DNA from: JACDBE01 sp963714055
GTDB lineage: Bacteria; Actinomycetota; Acidimicrobiia; Spongiisociales; UBA5794
Assembly: GCA_963714055.1 (NCBI GenBank)
Contig: OY970227.1
Span: forward strand, 992,001-1,056,000
Direction: 5' to 3'
DNA: 64,000 bases
In this document: piece by piece, positions 15,603 to 25,088 of the stretch
Layout: every line of letters starts with the position of its first letter
Numbering within the stretch: the stretch's first letter is position 1
The notes under the pieces: generated by a model
Told to the model about the DNA's origin: nothing
The model's database searches: none
Seen by the model: only the letters and a program-made list of their open reading frames with translations
Translations under genes and position numbers: made by a program

Positions 15603-17303
15603 ATGCATCCCGCCGCCTCCGCCCATGGGTTCGCCGTCGCCCTCGTCGGCGGCTTCGCCGACCTGGGGCTCACCGATGTCGTGATATCCCCCGGCTCGCG
15701 CAACACCCCGCTCACCGCCGCCTTCGCCTCGCACCCTGCTGTCACCGACTGGAGCGTGCTCGACGAGCGGAGCGCCGGGTTCTTCGCCCTGGGCATGGCC
15801 AAGGCGTCGGGCCGCCCGGTCGCCCTGGTGTGCACGTCGGGGACCGCCGCCGCCGAGTACCACCCGGCGGTGATCGAGGCAAACCTGGCGAGGGTGCCGC
15901 TGCTGGTGTTGACCGCCGACCGCCCCGACCGGCTGCGCGACGTCGGCGCCCCCCAGGCGATCGATCAGGTGAAGCTCTACGGCGCGGCGGTTCGCTGGTT
16001 CCACCAGGGATCGGTGCCAGGCCAGGCTTCGCCGGCCGGTGCCTCCCACCTGGCCGCTCACGCCTGGGCCCAGGCCGTCGGGATCCCTCCAGGACCGGTC
16101 CACCTCAACCTCCCCTTCGAAGACGACCTGGTGCTGCCGGCCGGGGCGCCGCCGCCTCCGCCGGCGACACCGACTCCGTCCGTCGCCTCCGGGGTGGTGG
16201 TGCCCGACCTGGCGACGGTCGCCGAGGTCGACGCCCTCGTCGGGGGTAAGCGGGTCGTCGCCGTGGTGGGCGCCCTCTCCCCGGTCGATGCCGAGGCCGT
16301 CGCCGGGCTGGCGACGACGCTGCGGATCCCGATGCTGGCCGACCCCCAGTCGGGCCTGCGCGGCGATGACACGGGCGCGGTGCTCGCCTCGGGCGAGCTG
16401 CTGGCCGCCGCCGGGATGCTCGACCGGATGACCCCGGAGGCGGTGCTCCGCTTCGGAGGCCCGCCCACGTCGAAGCCGATCACCGCCTGGCTGGCAGCCA
16501 ATAGTCGGGTCCCCCAGGTGGTGGTCGACCCTGCCGGGTGGCGTGACGCCACCGCCAGCGCCACCCTGGTGCTGCGGGCCGATCCCCACGCTCTCGCCGC
16601 CGCTCTGGCCACCTCACCTCCGGCGCCGGAGGAGTGGGCGGACGCCTGGCACCACGCCGACGCCGCTGTTCAGCGTGTGCTCGACGAGGCGATCGCCGCC
16701 GAGCCCTTCCCCAACGAGCCCGCAATAGCCCGGGCGGTCGCTGCCGGCATCCCCGTGGACGGGGTGCTTTACGCCTCCAGCTCGATGCCGATCCGCGACG
16801 TCGACGCCTACGCCGGCCATCGACGTGACGGGTCGGCGGTGGCGGTGCTGGCCAACCGCGGTGCCAACGGCATCGACGGGGTGATCTCGTCTGCGCTCGG
16901 AGTGGCGGCGACCGGTGCCCCGGTCACCGCCCTGGTGGGCGACGTCGCCGCCCTGCACGACCTCAACGCCCTGGCCACCGCCGTCCGGCTCGACCTCGCC
17001 CTCACCGTCGTCTTGGTGCACAACGACGGCGGCGGCATCTTCTCGTTCCTACCCCAGGCCGACCCGACCCGCTTCGACCCGGACGTGTTCGAGCGGCACC
17101 TGGGGACACCCCACGGCACCGACTTCGGCGCCGTCGCCGCCGCCCTGGGGATGAAGGTGGAGAGCATCGACAACGCGGTGGCGTTGACGGACCTGGTCGC
17201 CGCCGGCACCGGCCCGACCATGGTCGAGTTGCCCACCGACCGGGCCGGGAACGTCGCCCTCCACGCCCGACTCGGGCAGGCCGTCAAGACGGCGCTCCGA
17301 TAG
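15603..17303 (+). CDS. menD: 2-Succinyl-5-enolpyruvyl-6-hydroxy-3-cyclohexene-1-carboxylate synthase (MenD)
   Basis: This 566-aa thiamine-diphosphate enzyme joins 2-oxoglutarate to isochorismate in the first committed menaquinone step. Typical MenD segments are DVVISPGSRNTPLTAAF, DERSAGFFALGMAK, CTSGTAAAEYHPAVIEA, NRGANGIDGVISSALG and VHNDGGGIFSFLPQ, the last containing the ThDP/Mg-binding ND. It is convergent with menF (isochorismate synthase), whose product it uses, and is separated from it by 25 bp. It has its own leaderless promoter. Confidence 0.93.
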   Translation: MHPAASAHGFAVALVGGFADLGLTDVVISPGSRNTPLTAAFASHPAVTDWSVLDERSAGFFALGMAKASGRPVALVCTSGTAAAEYHPAVIEANLARVPLLVLTADRPDRLRDVGAPQAIDQVKLYGAAVRWFHQGSVPGQASPAGASHLAAHAWAQAVGIPPGPVHLNLPFEDDLVLPAGAPPPPPATPTPSVASGVVVPDLATVAEVDALVGGKRVVAVVGALSPVDAEAVAGLATTLRIPMLADPQSGLRGDDTGAVLASGELLAAAGMLDRMTPEAVLRFGGPPTSKPITAWLAANSRVPQVVVDPAGWRDATASATLVLRADPHALAAALATSPPAPEEWADAWHHADAAVQRVLDEAIAAEPFPNEPAIARAVAAGIPVDGVLYASSSMPIRDVDAYAGHRRDGSAVAVLANRGANGIDGVISSALGVAATGAPVTALVGDVAALHDLNALATAVRLDLALTVVLVHNDGGGIFSFLPQADPTRFDPDVFERHLGTPHGTDFGAVAAALGMKVESIDNAVALTDLVAAGTGPTMVELPTDRAGNVALHARLGQAVKTALR

Positions 17304-17328
17304 ACGGAGGATCGATCAGGGCCAGCGC

Positions 17329-18660
17329 TCAGGTCGCGGTGAGCAGGTCGAGCAGGGGACGGAGCTTCCAACGGGTCTCCACCAGCTCGCGCTCCGGGTC
17401 GGAGTCGGCGACGATGCCGTTGCCGGCGTACAGACGGGCCTCGAGGCCGTTGAGCAGCCCGCAGCGCAGGGCGATTGCCACCTCGCCGTCGCCGGCGCCG
17501 TCGATCCACCCGATCCCTCCTGCATACCACCCCCGGTCGATGGCCTCGAGCTTGTCGATGAAGCCGATCGCCTCCGCTCTGGGCACCCCACCCACCGCCG
17601 GTGTGGGATGAAGCCGGCCCACCAGGTCGAGCAGCGACACGCCGGGCCGCAGCGTCCCGGAGACGTGGGTGGACAGGTGTTGCACGGTGCTGGTCACCAC
17701 CAGGGACGGTGAGGCGGGCACCGCCAGGTCGATGGTGACCTCGGAGAGTCGGGCGGCTATGTCATCGACCACCACGCCGTGCTCCTCCCGGTCCTTGGCG
17801 CTCGCCATCAGTGCCGCCCCAACGGCTCGGTCCTCCTCGTCGCCGTCGCCCCGGGGTGCCGAGCCGGCGTGGGGGTGCGAGACGACGGCGTCGCCGCGCT
17901 TGCCGACCAGCATCTCCGGGCTGGCCCCGACGAAGGCGGACCCGCCGACCTGCCAGCCGTAGCAGTACGTGTGCGGGTTGTTGCCGGCCAGGTGGTGGAC
18001 GGTCTCGAACGGGTCGATGGTCATCTCCGTGGTCACCAGGGCGGCGCGGGCGAGCACCACTTTCGCCAGGGCGCCGTCTCTGATGGCTCCCACCGCCTCG
18101 TCGACCGAGCGGCACCAGTCCGACCCGCTCGGCAGCGCATGCACCGCGTGGTCACCGAGCCCGGGGACCCGCGATGGGCCTGGGTCAGGCAGGTCTCGCA
18201 GCGTGGCGATGATGCCGCCGGGATCCGACCCGGGGGGTAACGCCACCACCAGCCGGGCACCCGTGTGGTCGGCGACGACGGCGATCGCGGGAGTCACCGC
18301 CTCGGCAGCCGGGAAACCGTCCCACTCAGGAGCCCGGGGGCCGTCGGCGGCGAAGGAGAACCCGAGCATGGTGACCGCTTCGGGATGGTCGGGTAGCTCC
18401 GCCAGCAGGCGGTCCAGGGCGACGAAGCGCTCGGCCCCGGCGGCGGTGACCCTGGCGGCGGTGCCCAGGCCGGCGACGGCGGCGCCGTCGGGCCTCCGCA
18501 GGTAGCGGGCCGAGCCGAACATCGCCGCCCCGGCCCTGACGAGGTCGAGCGGCGCCACCTCGACCGGCACCGCGGCGACGCGGGTGCCGGCGACCGGGCC
18601 CGGGTCGGAGGCGGTGAGCTGGGCGGCGACGGCGGCTATGACACCGGCGGGGAGAAGCAT
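17329..18660 (-). CDS. menF: Isochorismate synthase (MenF-like)
   Basis: This 443-aa chorismate-utilising enzyme feeds MenD. The chorismate-binding domain shows SPEMLVGKRGDAVVSHP, the LHPTPAVGGVP segment, IDKLEAIDRGWYAGGIGW, ALRCGLLNG and AGNGIVADSDPERELVET. The TPAVGG and AGxGI motifs are typical of MenF/EntC/DhbC rather than of anthranilate synthase. Menaquinone rather than siderophore function is inferred from the neighbouring menD. The ATG start lies nine bases after TAGCAT. Confidence 0.9.
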   Translation of the reverse strand: MLLPAGVIAAVAAQLTASDPGPVAGTRVAAVPVEVAPLDLVRAGAAMFGSARYLRRPDGAAVAGLGTAARVTAAGAERFVALDRLLAELPDHPEAVTMLGFSFAADGPRAPEWDGFPAAEAVTPAIAVVADHTGARLVVALPPGSDPGGIIATLRDLPDPGPSRVPGLGDHAVHALPSGSDWCRSVDEAVGAIRDGALAKVVLARAALVTTEMTIDPFETVHHLAGNNPHTYCYGWQVGGSAFVGASPEMLVGKRGDAVVSHPHAGSAPRGDGDEEDRAVGAALMASAKDREEHGVVVDDIAARLSEVTIDLAVPASPSLVVTSTVQHLSTHVSGTLRPGVSLLDLVGRLHPTPAVGGVPRAEAIGFIDKLEAIDRGWYAGGIGWIDGAGDGEVAIALRCGLLNGLEARLYAGNGIVADSDPERELVETRWKLRPLLDLLTAT

Positions 18661-18669
18661 CGCCGGACG

Positions 18670-18675
18670 ATGCTA
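18670..18675 (-). promoter_or_regulatory. -10 hexamer TAGCAT before menF
   Basis: On the minus strand TAGCAT is followed after 9 nt by the menF ATG with no ribosome-binding sequence between them, so this is an apparent leaderless promoter. It overlaps the 3' end of the upstream hydrolase gene. Confidence 0.45.
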
Positions 18676-19566
18676 CCGGCGGTCTTCGTGAGCGGCGCTG
18701 GTTGCTGCCGCTCCCGCCGGGAGCCGTGCCGCGACATGGGCGGCGATGAGCTCGGGCCGCTCCATCACCACGAAGTGCGAGGCCTCGGGCACGATGTCGA
18801 CCACCGGCGGGGATCCGAACCGGGACGCCAGATCCTCCAGATAGGCGCCGTGGTGGGTGGTGGACCGCTCGCCGGCGACCAGTGTCACCGGCAGGGTCAA
18901 CCGATCGAGCCCATCCCAGGCGTCGTGCGCCGAACCCATCCGGTAGAACTCCGCCTCGACCTCGGGCACACAGGCGAGCACCCATCCGTCGGCACTCGGC
19001 CTCAGGCCGTGCTCGACGTAGTCGATGAGCGCCGCCGGGTGCCATCCGGCGAAGGCGGGTTTGACGGCGAAGTTCTCGGCGGCAGCCGCCGGGCTGGCGA
19101 ACAGCCGCTTCCGCTTGAGGGCAGCGTCGACCAGCGGCCCCTCTTCCTGGCGGAGGTGCGGTGGGGGGAAGATGATCGGCTCGACCAGGACCAGGGCCGA
19201 GAACGCACCCGGCGACATCAGCTCGGCCATGGCGACAGCGGCGCCACCGGCGGAGTGGCCCACCGCCACCGGCCCGGCTCCGCCGATCTGTTCGACGACG
19301 GCGAGCACGTCACCACCGAGGTCCCACCAGTCGAACGGCGGCTCGGGACGGTCCGAGGACCCGTGGCCGCGCTGGTCGACGGCGGTCACCGCACCGGCCT
19401 CGACCAGCGAGGACAGCGCGGCGACGACCGGGCGGAGCACCTCCTTGCAGAACCCGGTGGCGTGGACGGCGACCACGCTCGGCGCCGGATCAGGTCCCCA
19501 CGAACTGGTTTCGACGGCGATCGACAGCCCATCGGGGGCGATCGCCCTTCCCAGGCTGCGCCTCAC
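18673..19566 (-). CDS. Alpha/beta hydrolase
   Basis: The 297-aa protein has the alpha/beta-hydrolase fold. It shows an oxyanion-region HATGFCKE, DQRGHGSSDRP, the nucleophile elbow AVGHSAGGAAVAM (GHSAGG) and a C-terminal catalytic His in PEASHFVVMERPE. The substrate is unknown. The GTG at 19566 overlaps the stop of the CBS-domain gene (GTGA), so the two are translationally coupled and the start choice is well supported. No signal peptide is visible. Confidence 0.85.
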   Translation of the reverse strand: MRRSLGRAIAPDGLSIAVETSSWGPDPAPSVVAVHATGFCKEVLRPVVAALSSLVEAGAVTAVDQRGHGSSDRPEPPFDWWDLGGDVLAVVEQIGGAGPVAVGHSAGGAAVAMAELMSPGAFSALVLVEPIIFPPPHLRQEEGPLVDAALKRKRLFASPAAAAENFAVKPAFAGWHPAALIDYVEHGLRPSADGWVLACVPEVEAEFYRMGSAHDAWDGLDRLTLPVTLVAGERSTTHHGAYLEDLASRFGSPPVVDIVPEASHFVVMERPELIAAHVAARLPAGAAATSAAHEDRR

Positions 19567-20174
19567 GAAACCGGGCTGTCGTCGACCCGCCAGGTGAGCC
19601 CGTTGTCGACCCGCACCACCCCGGGGAGCCGGAGCACCAGCTCGTCGAGCATCTCGGCCTCGGTGAGCGTGCCGATCTCCCCGGCGAACGAGACCACTCC
19701 CTCGGCGACGGCGACGTCGATCGTCTCCGGGTCGACGAACAGGACCCGGCGCAGCAGGTCTTCGCGGATCTCGTCCTCGATGACCTCGTCGGGACGGGCG
19801 AAGGCGCCGACCACGTCCATCCGGGAGATGATCCCGAGGAGCATGTCGCCCTCGTCGACCACGGGGAGCCGGTTGACGTCGTTGATGACCATCACCCGGG
19901 CGGCATCGGTGACCAGGCGATCGGGGCGGATGGTGACCAGGTCGGTGGTCATGACGTCGCCCACCCGCTCGATCGGGGTGGGGTGCTCGGCCTCCTGGCG
20001 GGCCACCTCGAGTCGGAGGAAGTCGGCCTCGGTGATGATCCCGACCACCGTGCCCCCGTCGCACACCGGAAGCCCCGACACCCGGTTCACCGACATCAGG
20101 TTGGCCGCCTCCCGGATCGGCGTGTCCGGGTTCACCACGATCAGCTCGCTCGTCATCAGGTCGACGACCTGCAA
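19563..20174 (-). CDS. CBS-pair plus BON domain protein
   Basis: The 203-aa protein has two CBS motifs (about residues 5-60 and 73-125: VVDLMTSELIVVNPDTPIRE and VGDVMTTDLVTIRPDRLV). A BON domain at about 135-200 follows (VAEGVVSFAGEIGTLTEAE, LPGVVRVDNGL). CBS pairs usually bind adenine nucleotides; BON domains are linked to membranes or polymers. This combination is common in actinobacteria without an assigned function. It starts with TTG behind a strong GAGGAGG site, and its -10 candidate is TAGCCT at 20202-20207. Confidence 0.85.
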   Translation of the reverse strand: MQVVDLMTSELIVVNPDTPIREAANLMSVNRVSGLPVCDGGTVVGIITEADFLRLEVARQEAEHPTPIERVGDVMTTDLVTIRPDRLVTDAARVMVINDVNRLPVVDEGDMLLGIISRMDVVGAFARPDEVIEDEIREDLLRRVLFVDPETIDVAVAEGVVSFAGEIGTLTEAEMLDELVLRLPGVVRVDNGLTWRVDDSPVS

Positions 20175-20201
20175 TGGTCCTCCTCGGCGCCGGGTGACGG
20201 A

Positions 20202-20207
20202 AGGCTA
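20202..20207 (-). promoter_or_regulatory. -10 hexamer TAGCCT for the CBS-BON/hydrolase operon
   Basis: TAGCCT on the minus strand lies about 27 nt before the TTG start. Unlike the leaderless genes, this one has a leader with GAGGAGG. It overlaps the end of the upstream synthetase gene. Confidence 0.4.
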
Positions 20208-22952
20208 ACGCCTGATGCGAAGACCCGGCTCGGGCGCCAGGGAAACCTCGGCCGGCTCGACCCTGATGCGGGCGTCGACAACGCACACCCCCTGGCCGGG
20301 GAGACGCACCTTCACCGGGTTCATGTCCATCTCGACCAGCTCGGGCACGGCTTCGACCATCGCCGACACCCGGAGCAGGACGTCGATCAGCGCTTCTACG
20401 TCGCCGGCGTCCCCGCCCCGGTAGCCCTCGAGCAGCCGGGACGAGCGGACGTCGCCGAGCATCTCCCTGGCGTCGAGGTCGGTCAGCGGGTGGATACGGA
20501 ACGCCACGTCGCGGATCAGCTCCACGAAGACTCCGCCCATGCCGAACACGACCAGCCGGCCGAAGTTGGGGTCCTGGGTGATGCCGATGAGCACCTCGTG
20601 GCCGCCTGCGATGAACTCCTGGACCAGCACGCCTTCCGGGTCGGGCACGGCGGCGGTGACCTCCCGGTAGGCGGACCTCACCTGGTCCTCGCCGCTGACG
20701 TCGAGGGCGACGCCGCCCACGTCGCTCTTGTGCAGCGCCGATGGGGAGATCACCTTGAGCACCACCGGGCCGCCCAATCCGGCGGCCAGCGCCGCCGCCT
20801 CGTCCTCCGTGGCAGCTACGGCCGAGCGGGGCACGGAGATACCGAAGCAGCCGAGCACCTCCTCGACCCGTTCCGGCTCGAGCCAGGTCGACTCCCCACT
20901 GGTCGCCGCCAGAGCCTCCGCCACGATGGCCCGCGCCCGGGCAGGGTCGACATCGTCGAACGTCACGATCGAGCCGGTCGGCTTCTCCACCCACTCGGCG
21001 TGGTCCACCGCCCGAGCGAGGGCCCGGGCCGCCTGCTCGGGGAACAGGTAGACCGGGATGCGGCCGAACACGTCGGGTGGCGTCCCCGACGAGTCCATGT
21101 AGACCGCCAGGAAGGTCTTGTCACGGTGATGGTGCGCCGCGGTTTCGGCGATGGCGGCGGCGATCAGGCCGGCGCCGTGCACCGACGTCGGGATGTAGAT
21201 CGCCAGCACGGCATCGACCTCGTCCGAGGCCAGCACCGCCCCCAGCGAGGCCCGGTACTCGTCCGGCCCGGCGGCGGCGATCATGTCGACCGGGTTGCCA
21301 ACCGAAGCGTCGCTGCTCAGGTTGGCGCGCAGCGTCTCCTTGAGCCCTTCGGAGAGCTCCGGCACCGAGAGCCCCAACGACTCGAGGGTGTCGACGGCGA
21401 GGATGGCAGGCCCGCCGGCGTTGCTGACCACCGCCACCCGGCGGCCGGCGGGGAGCGGCTGTTTGGCGAGCACCGCGGTGACGTCGAACAGCTCACCCAG
21501 GGTGTCGGTTCGGATGACCCCCGCCTGGCGGAAGAGTGCGTCCACGGCGACGTCACGGCTGGCCAGCGACCCGGTGTGCGACCCGGCGGCGCGGGCCCCG
21601 GCGGCGGTCCTGCCCGACTTCACCGCCACGATCGGCTTCTTCCGTGCGATCCGCCGGGCGATCCTGGCGAAGCGGCGTGGGTTGCCGAAGGACTCCAGGT
21701 AGAGGAGGATCACGTCGGTGGCCGGGTCGTCCTCCCAGTAGAGCAACAGGTCGTTGCCCGACACGTCGGCCTTGTTGCCCACCGAGACGAAGCTGGAGAT
21801 CCCGAGACCGATCCGGGAGGCGTGGTCGAGGATGGCGATCCCCAGCGCGCCGCTCTGCGAGGACATGGCCACGTTGCCCCGGCCTGCCACCACCGGCCCG
21901 AACTGGGCATCGAGCCGGACGGCCGGATCCGTGTTGACCACGCCCATGCAGTTCGGGCCGATCATCCGCATGCTGTGGGCGCGGACCAGCGTGAGCAGCT
22001 CCTGCTCGAGGCGACGGCCGTCCTCTCCGGTCTCGGAGAACCCGGCGCTGATCACCACCAGCCCCTTGACCCCCTTGGCGGCGCACTGGCGCACCGCCTC
22101 CATCACGAACGGCGCAGGCACCACGATCACCGCCAGGTCGACCCGATCCTCGATGTCGAGCACCGAGGCATAGGCCCTCATCGAGCGGACCACCGTCGCC
22201 TTGGGGTTCACCGGGTACACCGGCCCGGTGAAGTCGCCGGCGAGCAGGTTGGCGAGGAGTCGCCCGCCGATCGACTCGGGATCGCGGCTGGCACCGATCA
22301 CGGCCACCGATGTCGGGTAGAGCAGCGGGGTGACGCTGGCAGCCGCCGCACGCTTCTCGTGCTCCTCGGTGGCCGCTCTCGTCTCGTCCGACTCCTCGGT
22401 AGGGAACTCGATCCGGTAGATCCCCTCGTCGAGCTGACGTGACATCGTGAATCCGGCACCCCGGAACACGCGGATCATGGCGTGGTTGTCGGCCATCACG
22501 TACGCCTCGAAGGCGGAGATCCCCTGAGTCCGCGCATAGGCGGTCAGGTACTCGAGGATGCGGCTGGCCACTCCCTTGCCCTGGGACTCGTCGGCGACAC
22601 TGAAGGCCACCTCGGCGACGTCGCCCCCGGGCAGGCTCCGCTCGTAACGGCCGACCCCGGCGAGACGGCGCCCTCCGCTCGCATCCTCTGCCGTCTCGAC
22701 GACGAAGGCCATCCGGTCCCGGTAGTCGAGCGCCGTGAACGCCTCGAGCTCGGCGTCGGTGAGCCCGGTCCGCACCCGGAAGAACCGGTGGTATATCGAC
22801 TCGCGCGACATCCTGGCGACGAGGTCGGCGAGCCCGGCGGCGTCGTCGGGCCTGATGGGGCGCAGGTGGGCGGTGGAGCCGTCCTTGAGCAGGAGGTCGA
22901 ACTCCCAGTCGGACGGATAGCGCCCGGCGGTGGGGGGAGTGGCGGCGGTCAC
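20205..22952 (-). CDS. GNAT acetyltransferase fused to ADP-forming acyl-CoA synthetase (Pat-like)
   Basis: The 915-aa protein has an N-terminal GNAT domain (about 20-180; VADESQGKGVASRILEYL is the acetyl-CoA loop). A CoA-binding domain follows (about 215-310; SVAVIGASRDPESIGG), then a ligase-CoA domain with SHTGSLA near residue 455, and a C-terminal ATP-grasp domain ending in MDMNPVKV. Proteins of this type acetylate AMP-forming acetyl-CoA synthetases (Pat) or make acyl-CoA with ADP. The GNAT-first order is the reverse of Salmonella Pat. The His of SHTG aligns with the phosphohistidine region, so synthetase activity is not excluded. GTG start, 11 bp after the DivIVA-like gene's stop. Confidence 0.8.
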   Translation of the reverse strand: MTAATPPTAGRYPSDWEFDLLLKDGSTAHLRPIRPDDAAGLADLVARMSRESIYHRFFRVRTGLTDAELEAFTALDYRDRMAFVVETAEDASGGRRLAGVGRYERSLPGGDVAEVAFSVADESQGKGVASRILEYLTAYARTQGISAFEAYVMADNHAMIRVFRGAGFTMSRQLDEGIYRIEFPTEESDETRAATEEHEKRAAAASVTPLLYPTSVAVIGASRDPESIGGRLLANLLAGDFTGPVYPVNPKATVVRSMRAYASVLDIEDRVDLAVIVVPAPFVMEAVRQCAAKGVKGLVVISAGFSETGEDGRRLEQELLTLVRAHSMRMIGPNCMGVVNTDPAVRLDAQFGPVVAGRGNVAMSSQSGALGIAILDHASRIGLGISSFVSVGNKADVSGNDLLLYWEDDPATDVILLYLESFGNPRRFARIARRIARKKPIVAVKSGRTAAGARAAGSHTGSLASRDVAVDALFRQAGVIRTDTLGELFDVTAVLAKQPLPAGRRVAVVSNAGGPAILAVDTLESLGLSVPELSEGLKETLRANLSSDASVGNPVDMIAAAGPDEYRASLGAVLASDEVDAVLAIYIPTSVHGAGLIAAAIAETAAHHHRDKTFLAVYMDSSGTPPDVFGRIPVYLFPEQAARALARAVDHAEWVEKPTGSIVTFDDVDPARARAIVAEALAATSGESTWLEPERVEEVLGCFGISVPRSAVAATEDEAAALAAGLGGPVVLKVISPSALHKSDVGGVALDVSGEDQVRSAYREVTAAVPDPEGVLVQEFIAGGHEVLIGITQDPNFGRLVVFGMGGVFVELIRDVAFRIHPLTDLDAREMLGDVRSSRLLEGYRGGDAGDVEALIDVLLRVSAMVEAVPELVEMDMNPVKVRLPGQGVCVVDARIRVEPAEVSLAPEPGLRIRR

Positions 22953-22962
22953 CGCCCGGAGC

Positions 22963-25074
22963 CTACCGGTGACCTCGGGCGGGCACGATGCTGACCACGC
23001 ACCCGGAGTGCGCCGGTGGCATCGTCCAGCCGGCGGGTGCCGGGCCGGCGGGGTCCCAGGGCGCCGGGGCACGTCCCGAGCATTCGGCGCAGCCGCGGGC
23101 GTCGGCCACCGTGGTCACCGCCTCGACCCCGAGCATCGCCAGCCCGGACAGCACGCCGTGGTGGTACGCCGACCAGGAGACGGCATGGAGCCGGCGCTCG
23201 CCCTCGTCCATCCGCCAGGCACGGAACACCTTCGAAACGACAGCGGCGATCTCCTTGGGACCGGCTTCGACGGCGACCGCCCGCCGTTGGGCATCGGCGA
23301 GCTGGGCGGCGAGCTCGGCACCGAGGTCGACGTCGGGCAGAGGTGCGGTCCCGGTCGCCGGCTCGGGACCGGGCCGCCCGGTCAGCTCGCCGGCGGCTTC
23401 GTGGCCGGCGGCGAAGGCGGCCTCGATCAGCGTCGCCATCGAGGCGGCAAAGGCCTCGCCGGTGGCCACCCCGTCCGGGGACCAGCCGGTCGGGTCGTCG
23501 TGGATCTCGGCGAGCACCCGGTTCTGCAGGTCGACGATCCCCCGCTTGACGGTGCGCAACGCGGTGTTCTCGGTGGGAAGGAGGAGCCTCGCCCTCAGCT
23601 CGGCTGCGGCGGCGGGATCGACGGCGGGCGGTGAGTCCCCCGCCGGCAGCGGGGCCGGCTCGGGCGTCGGGGCAGGCACCCGCTCCGACTCACCCTCGGT
23701 GGTCAGGTCCCCGTCCGACTCGCCGACATCGACTGCAGTGTCCTCGCCCGAGATCCGGAGGCTGGCAAACAGGTCGTCGAGGGCCGATGTTGGCGGACCG
23801 GCCGCCTCGCTGACGGCCGCTGGTTCGAGAGGGTCGTCTGGCTCGGCCGGCGCCCCGGCAGGTTCGACGGGGACCTCGCCCGGGACCGGGAGCTCGATGA
23901 CCTCGCCGCCGCGGCGGGCGAGCTCGATCACCTCGGCACCGGCCGAGACCTCGACCGGTCCAGCCACCTCCGCAGAGGGATATGCGGCCTCAGCCGGCGG
24001 GTCGGTTGCCGCGTCCTCGGCGTCGTCTTCGCCGGCTGCGGGCGTTTCGCCGTCGCTCCCGTCCGGAGGAGCGCTCGCGCCGGGAGTGGCGGCCGTGCTC
24101 TCCTCGCGCAGCCGGGCGACCTCGGCCATCAGCTCGTCGGCGTCGATCGGCCCCGGGGTGAGGAGCCGACTGGCCGGCACCACCCGCACGGCCGGCTCGG
24201 GCGCCCACGCGGCCGGCGGCTGGTCCTCGACCACAGGGGTCGGGTTGAGCCTCGCCTCCAGCTGGATGTCCATCTGGTCGAACGTGCGTTGCATGGCGTC
24301 GACGTCGACCAGCAGCTCGATCCGCTGCTGGTCGAGGACACGGACCTCTTCCGCCGCCGCCTCCGTCGCCAGGCGACCCTCCTCCATCAGCCGGCCGCTC
24401 TCCTGCTCCGCCTCCCGGACCATCCGCTCGGCCTCGGTGCGAGCGCCCTTCATCTCCGCTTCGGCGTCCTGGCGGGCGGTGCCGGTGAGCCGCAGCGAGT
24501 CGCGCTCTGCCCCGGCTCTGATGAACAGCGCGTCCTGAGTGGCTTCGGCGACGAGCGCCGCCGCGTCGGCGTTGGCCCGCTCGATCATGGCCGCCGCCGC
24601 CGCCCAGGCACTCCCGCGCAGCTCCTCGGTCTGGCGCTGGGCCTCGGCCCGCAGTCGCTCGGCGTCCGCGGCGGCGGATGACCGCTGCTCCGCCGCTTCC
24701 TCCTGGGCCTGGGAGCGCCACTCCGCCGCCTCGGTCTCTGCTTCGAGCCGGCTGGCGCCGGCATCTCGCTCTGCGTCGGCGCGCCATCGGGTCGCATCCT
24801 CCTCGGCGCGCCGTCGCATCTCGGTCGCCGCCCGGCGGGCGTCCTCGAGGATGGTGCCCACCTCGGCGGCCACCCGGGAAAGCTCCTCTCCCAGGTCGGG
24901 CACGTCGTCGATCCCGAGCTGGCCCAACCTCGCCTCGAACCCGGAGATCGTCTGCGACAGCTCCTCGACGGTTTCGGCGACCTCGGCGCGGAACCGCTCC
25001 ACCTCATCCCGGTCGTAGCCACGCCGGCCGACCTCGAACTGGCGCTGCCGGATGTCGTCGGGGGTGATGGGCAT
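22963..25074 (-). CDS. DivIVA-domain coiled-coil protein with C-terminal Cys/His motif
   Basis: The 703-aa protein starts with a DivIVA-like N-terminus (ITPDDIRQRQFEVGRRGYDR), which normally senses membrane curvature. A long Ala/Glu/Arg-rich coiled coil (about 35-300) and an acidic Pro/Ala-rich linker (about 300-480) follow. The helical C-terminus ends with C662-x2-C, PPAH689 and C692 (CAECSGR ... PPAHSGC). That spacing resembles the metal-binding tail of MuF-type phage head proteins, which is unusual for DivIVA. A scaffolding role in polar growth or division is inferred from the domain only. It starts at the ATG after TATCGT-N8. Confidence 0.75.
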   Translation of the reverse strand: MPITPDDIRQRQFEVGRRGYDRDEVERFRAEVAETVEELSQTISGFEARLGQLGIDDVPDLGEELSRVAAEVGTILEDARRAATEMRRRAEEDATRWRADAERDAGASRLEAETEAAEWRSQAQEEAAEQRSSAAADAERLRAEAQRQTEELRGSAWAAAAAMIERANADAAALVAEATQDALFIRAGAERDSLRLTGTARQDAEAEMKGARTEAERMVREAEQESGRLMEEGRLATEAAAEEVRVLDQQRIELLVDVDAMQRTFDQMDIQLEARLNPTPVVEDQPPAAWAPEPAVRVVPASRLLTPGPIDADELMAEVARLREESTAATPGASAPPDGSDGETPAAGEDDAEDAATDPPAEAAYPSAEVAGPVEVSAGAEVIELARRGGEVIELPVPGEVPVEPAGAPAEPDDPLEPAAVSEAAGPPTSALDDLFASLRISGEDTAVDVGESDGDLTTEGESERVPAPTPEPAPLPAGDSPPAVDPAAAAELRARLLLPTENTALRTVKRGIVDLQNRVLAEIHDDPTGWSPDGVATGEAFAASMATLIEAAFAAGHEAAGELTGRPGPEPATGTAPLPDVDLGAELAAQLADAQRRAVAVEAGPKEIAAVVSKVFRAWRMDEGERRLHAVSWSAYHHGVLSGLAMLGVEAVTTVADARGCAECSGRAPAPWDPAGPAPAGWTMPPAHSGCVVSIVPARGHR

Positions 25075-25082
25075 CACGGGAG

Positions 25083-25088
25083 ACGATA
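25083..25088 (-). promoter_or_regulatory. -10 hexamer TATCGT, apparent leaderless promoter of the DivIVA-like gene
   Basis: TATCGT on the minus strand lies 8 nt before the ATG at 25074, with no ribosome-binding sequence. Confidence 0.45.

Noticed and set aside
19567..20994. A much longer N-terminus for the alpha/beta hydrolase, since its frame is open far upstream
   Set aside because: The extension lies antisense to nothing but in another frame of the CBS and synthetase genes and has no homology-like sequence. The GTG overlapping the CBS stop is a better start.
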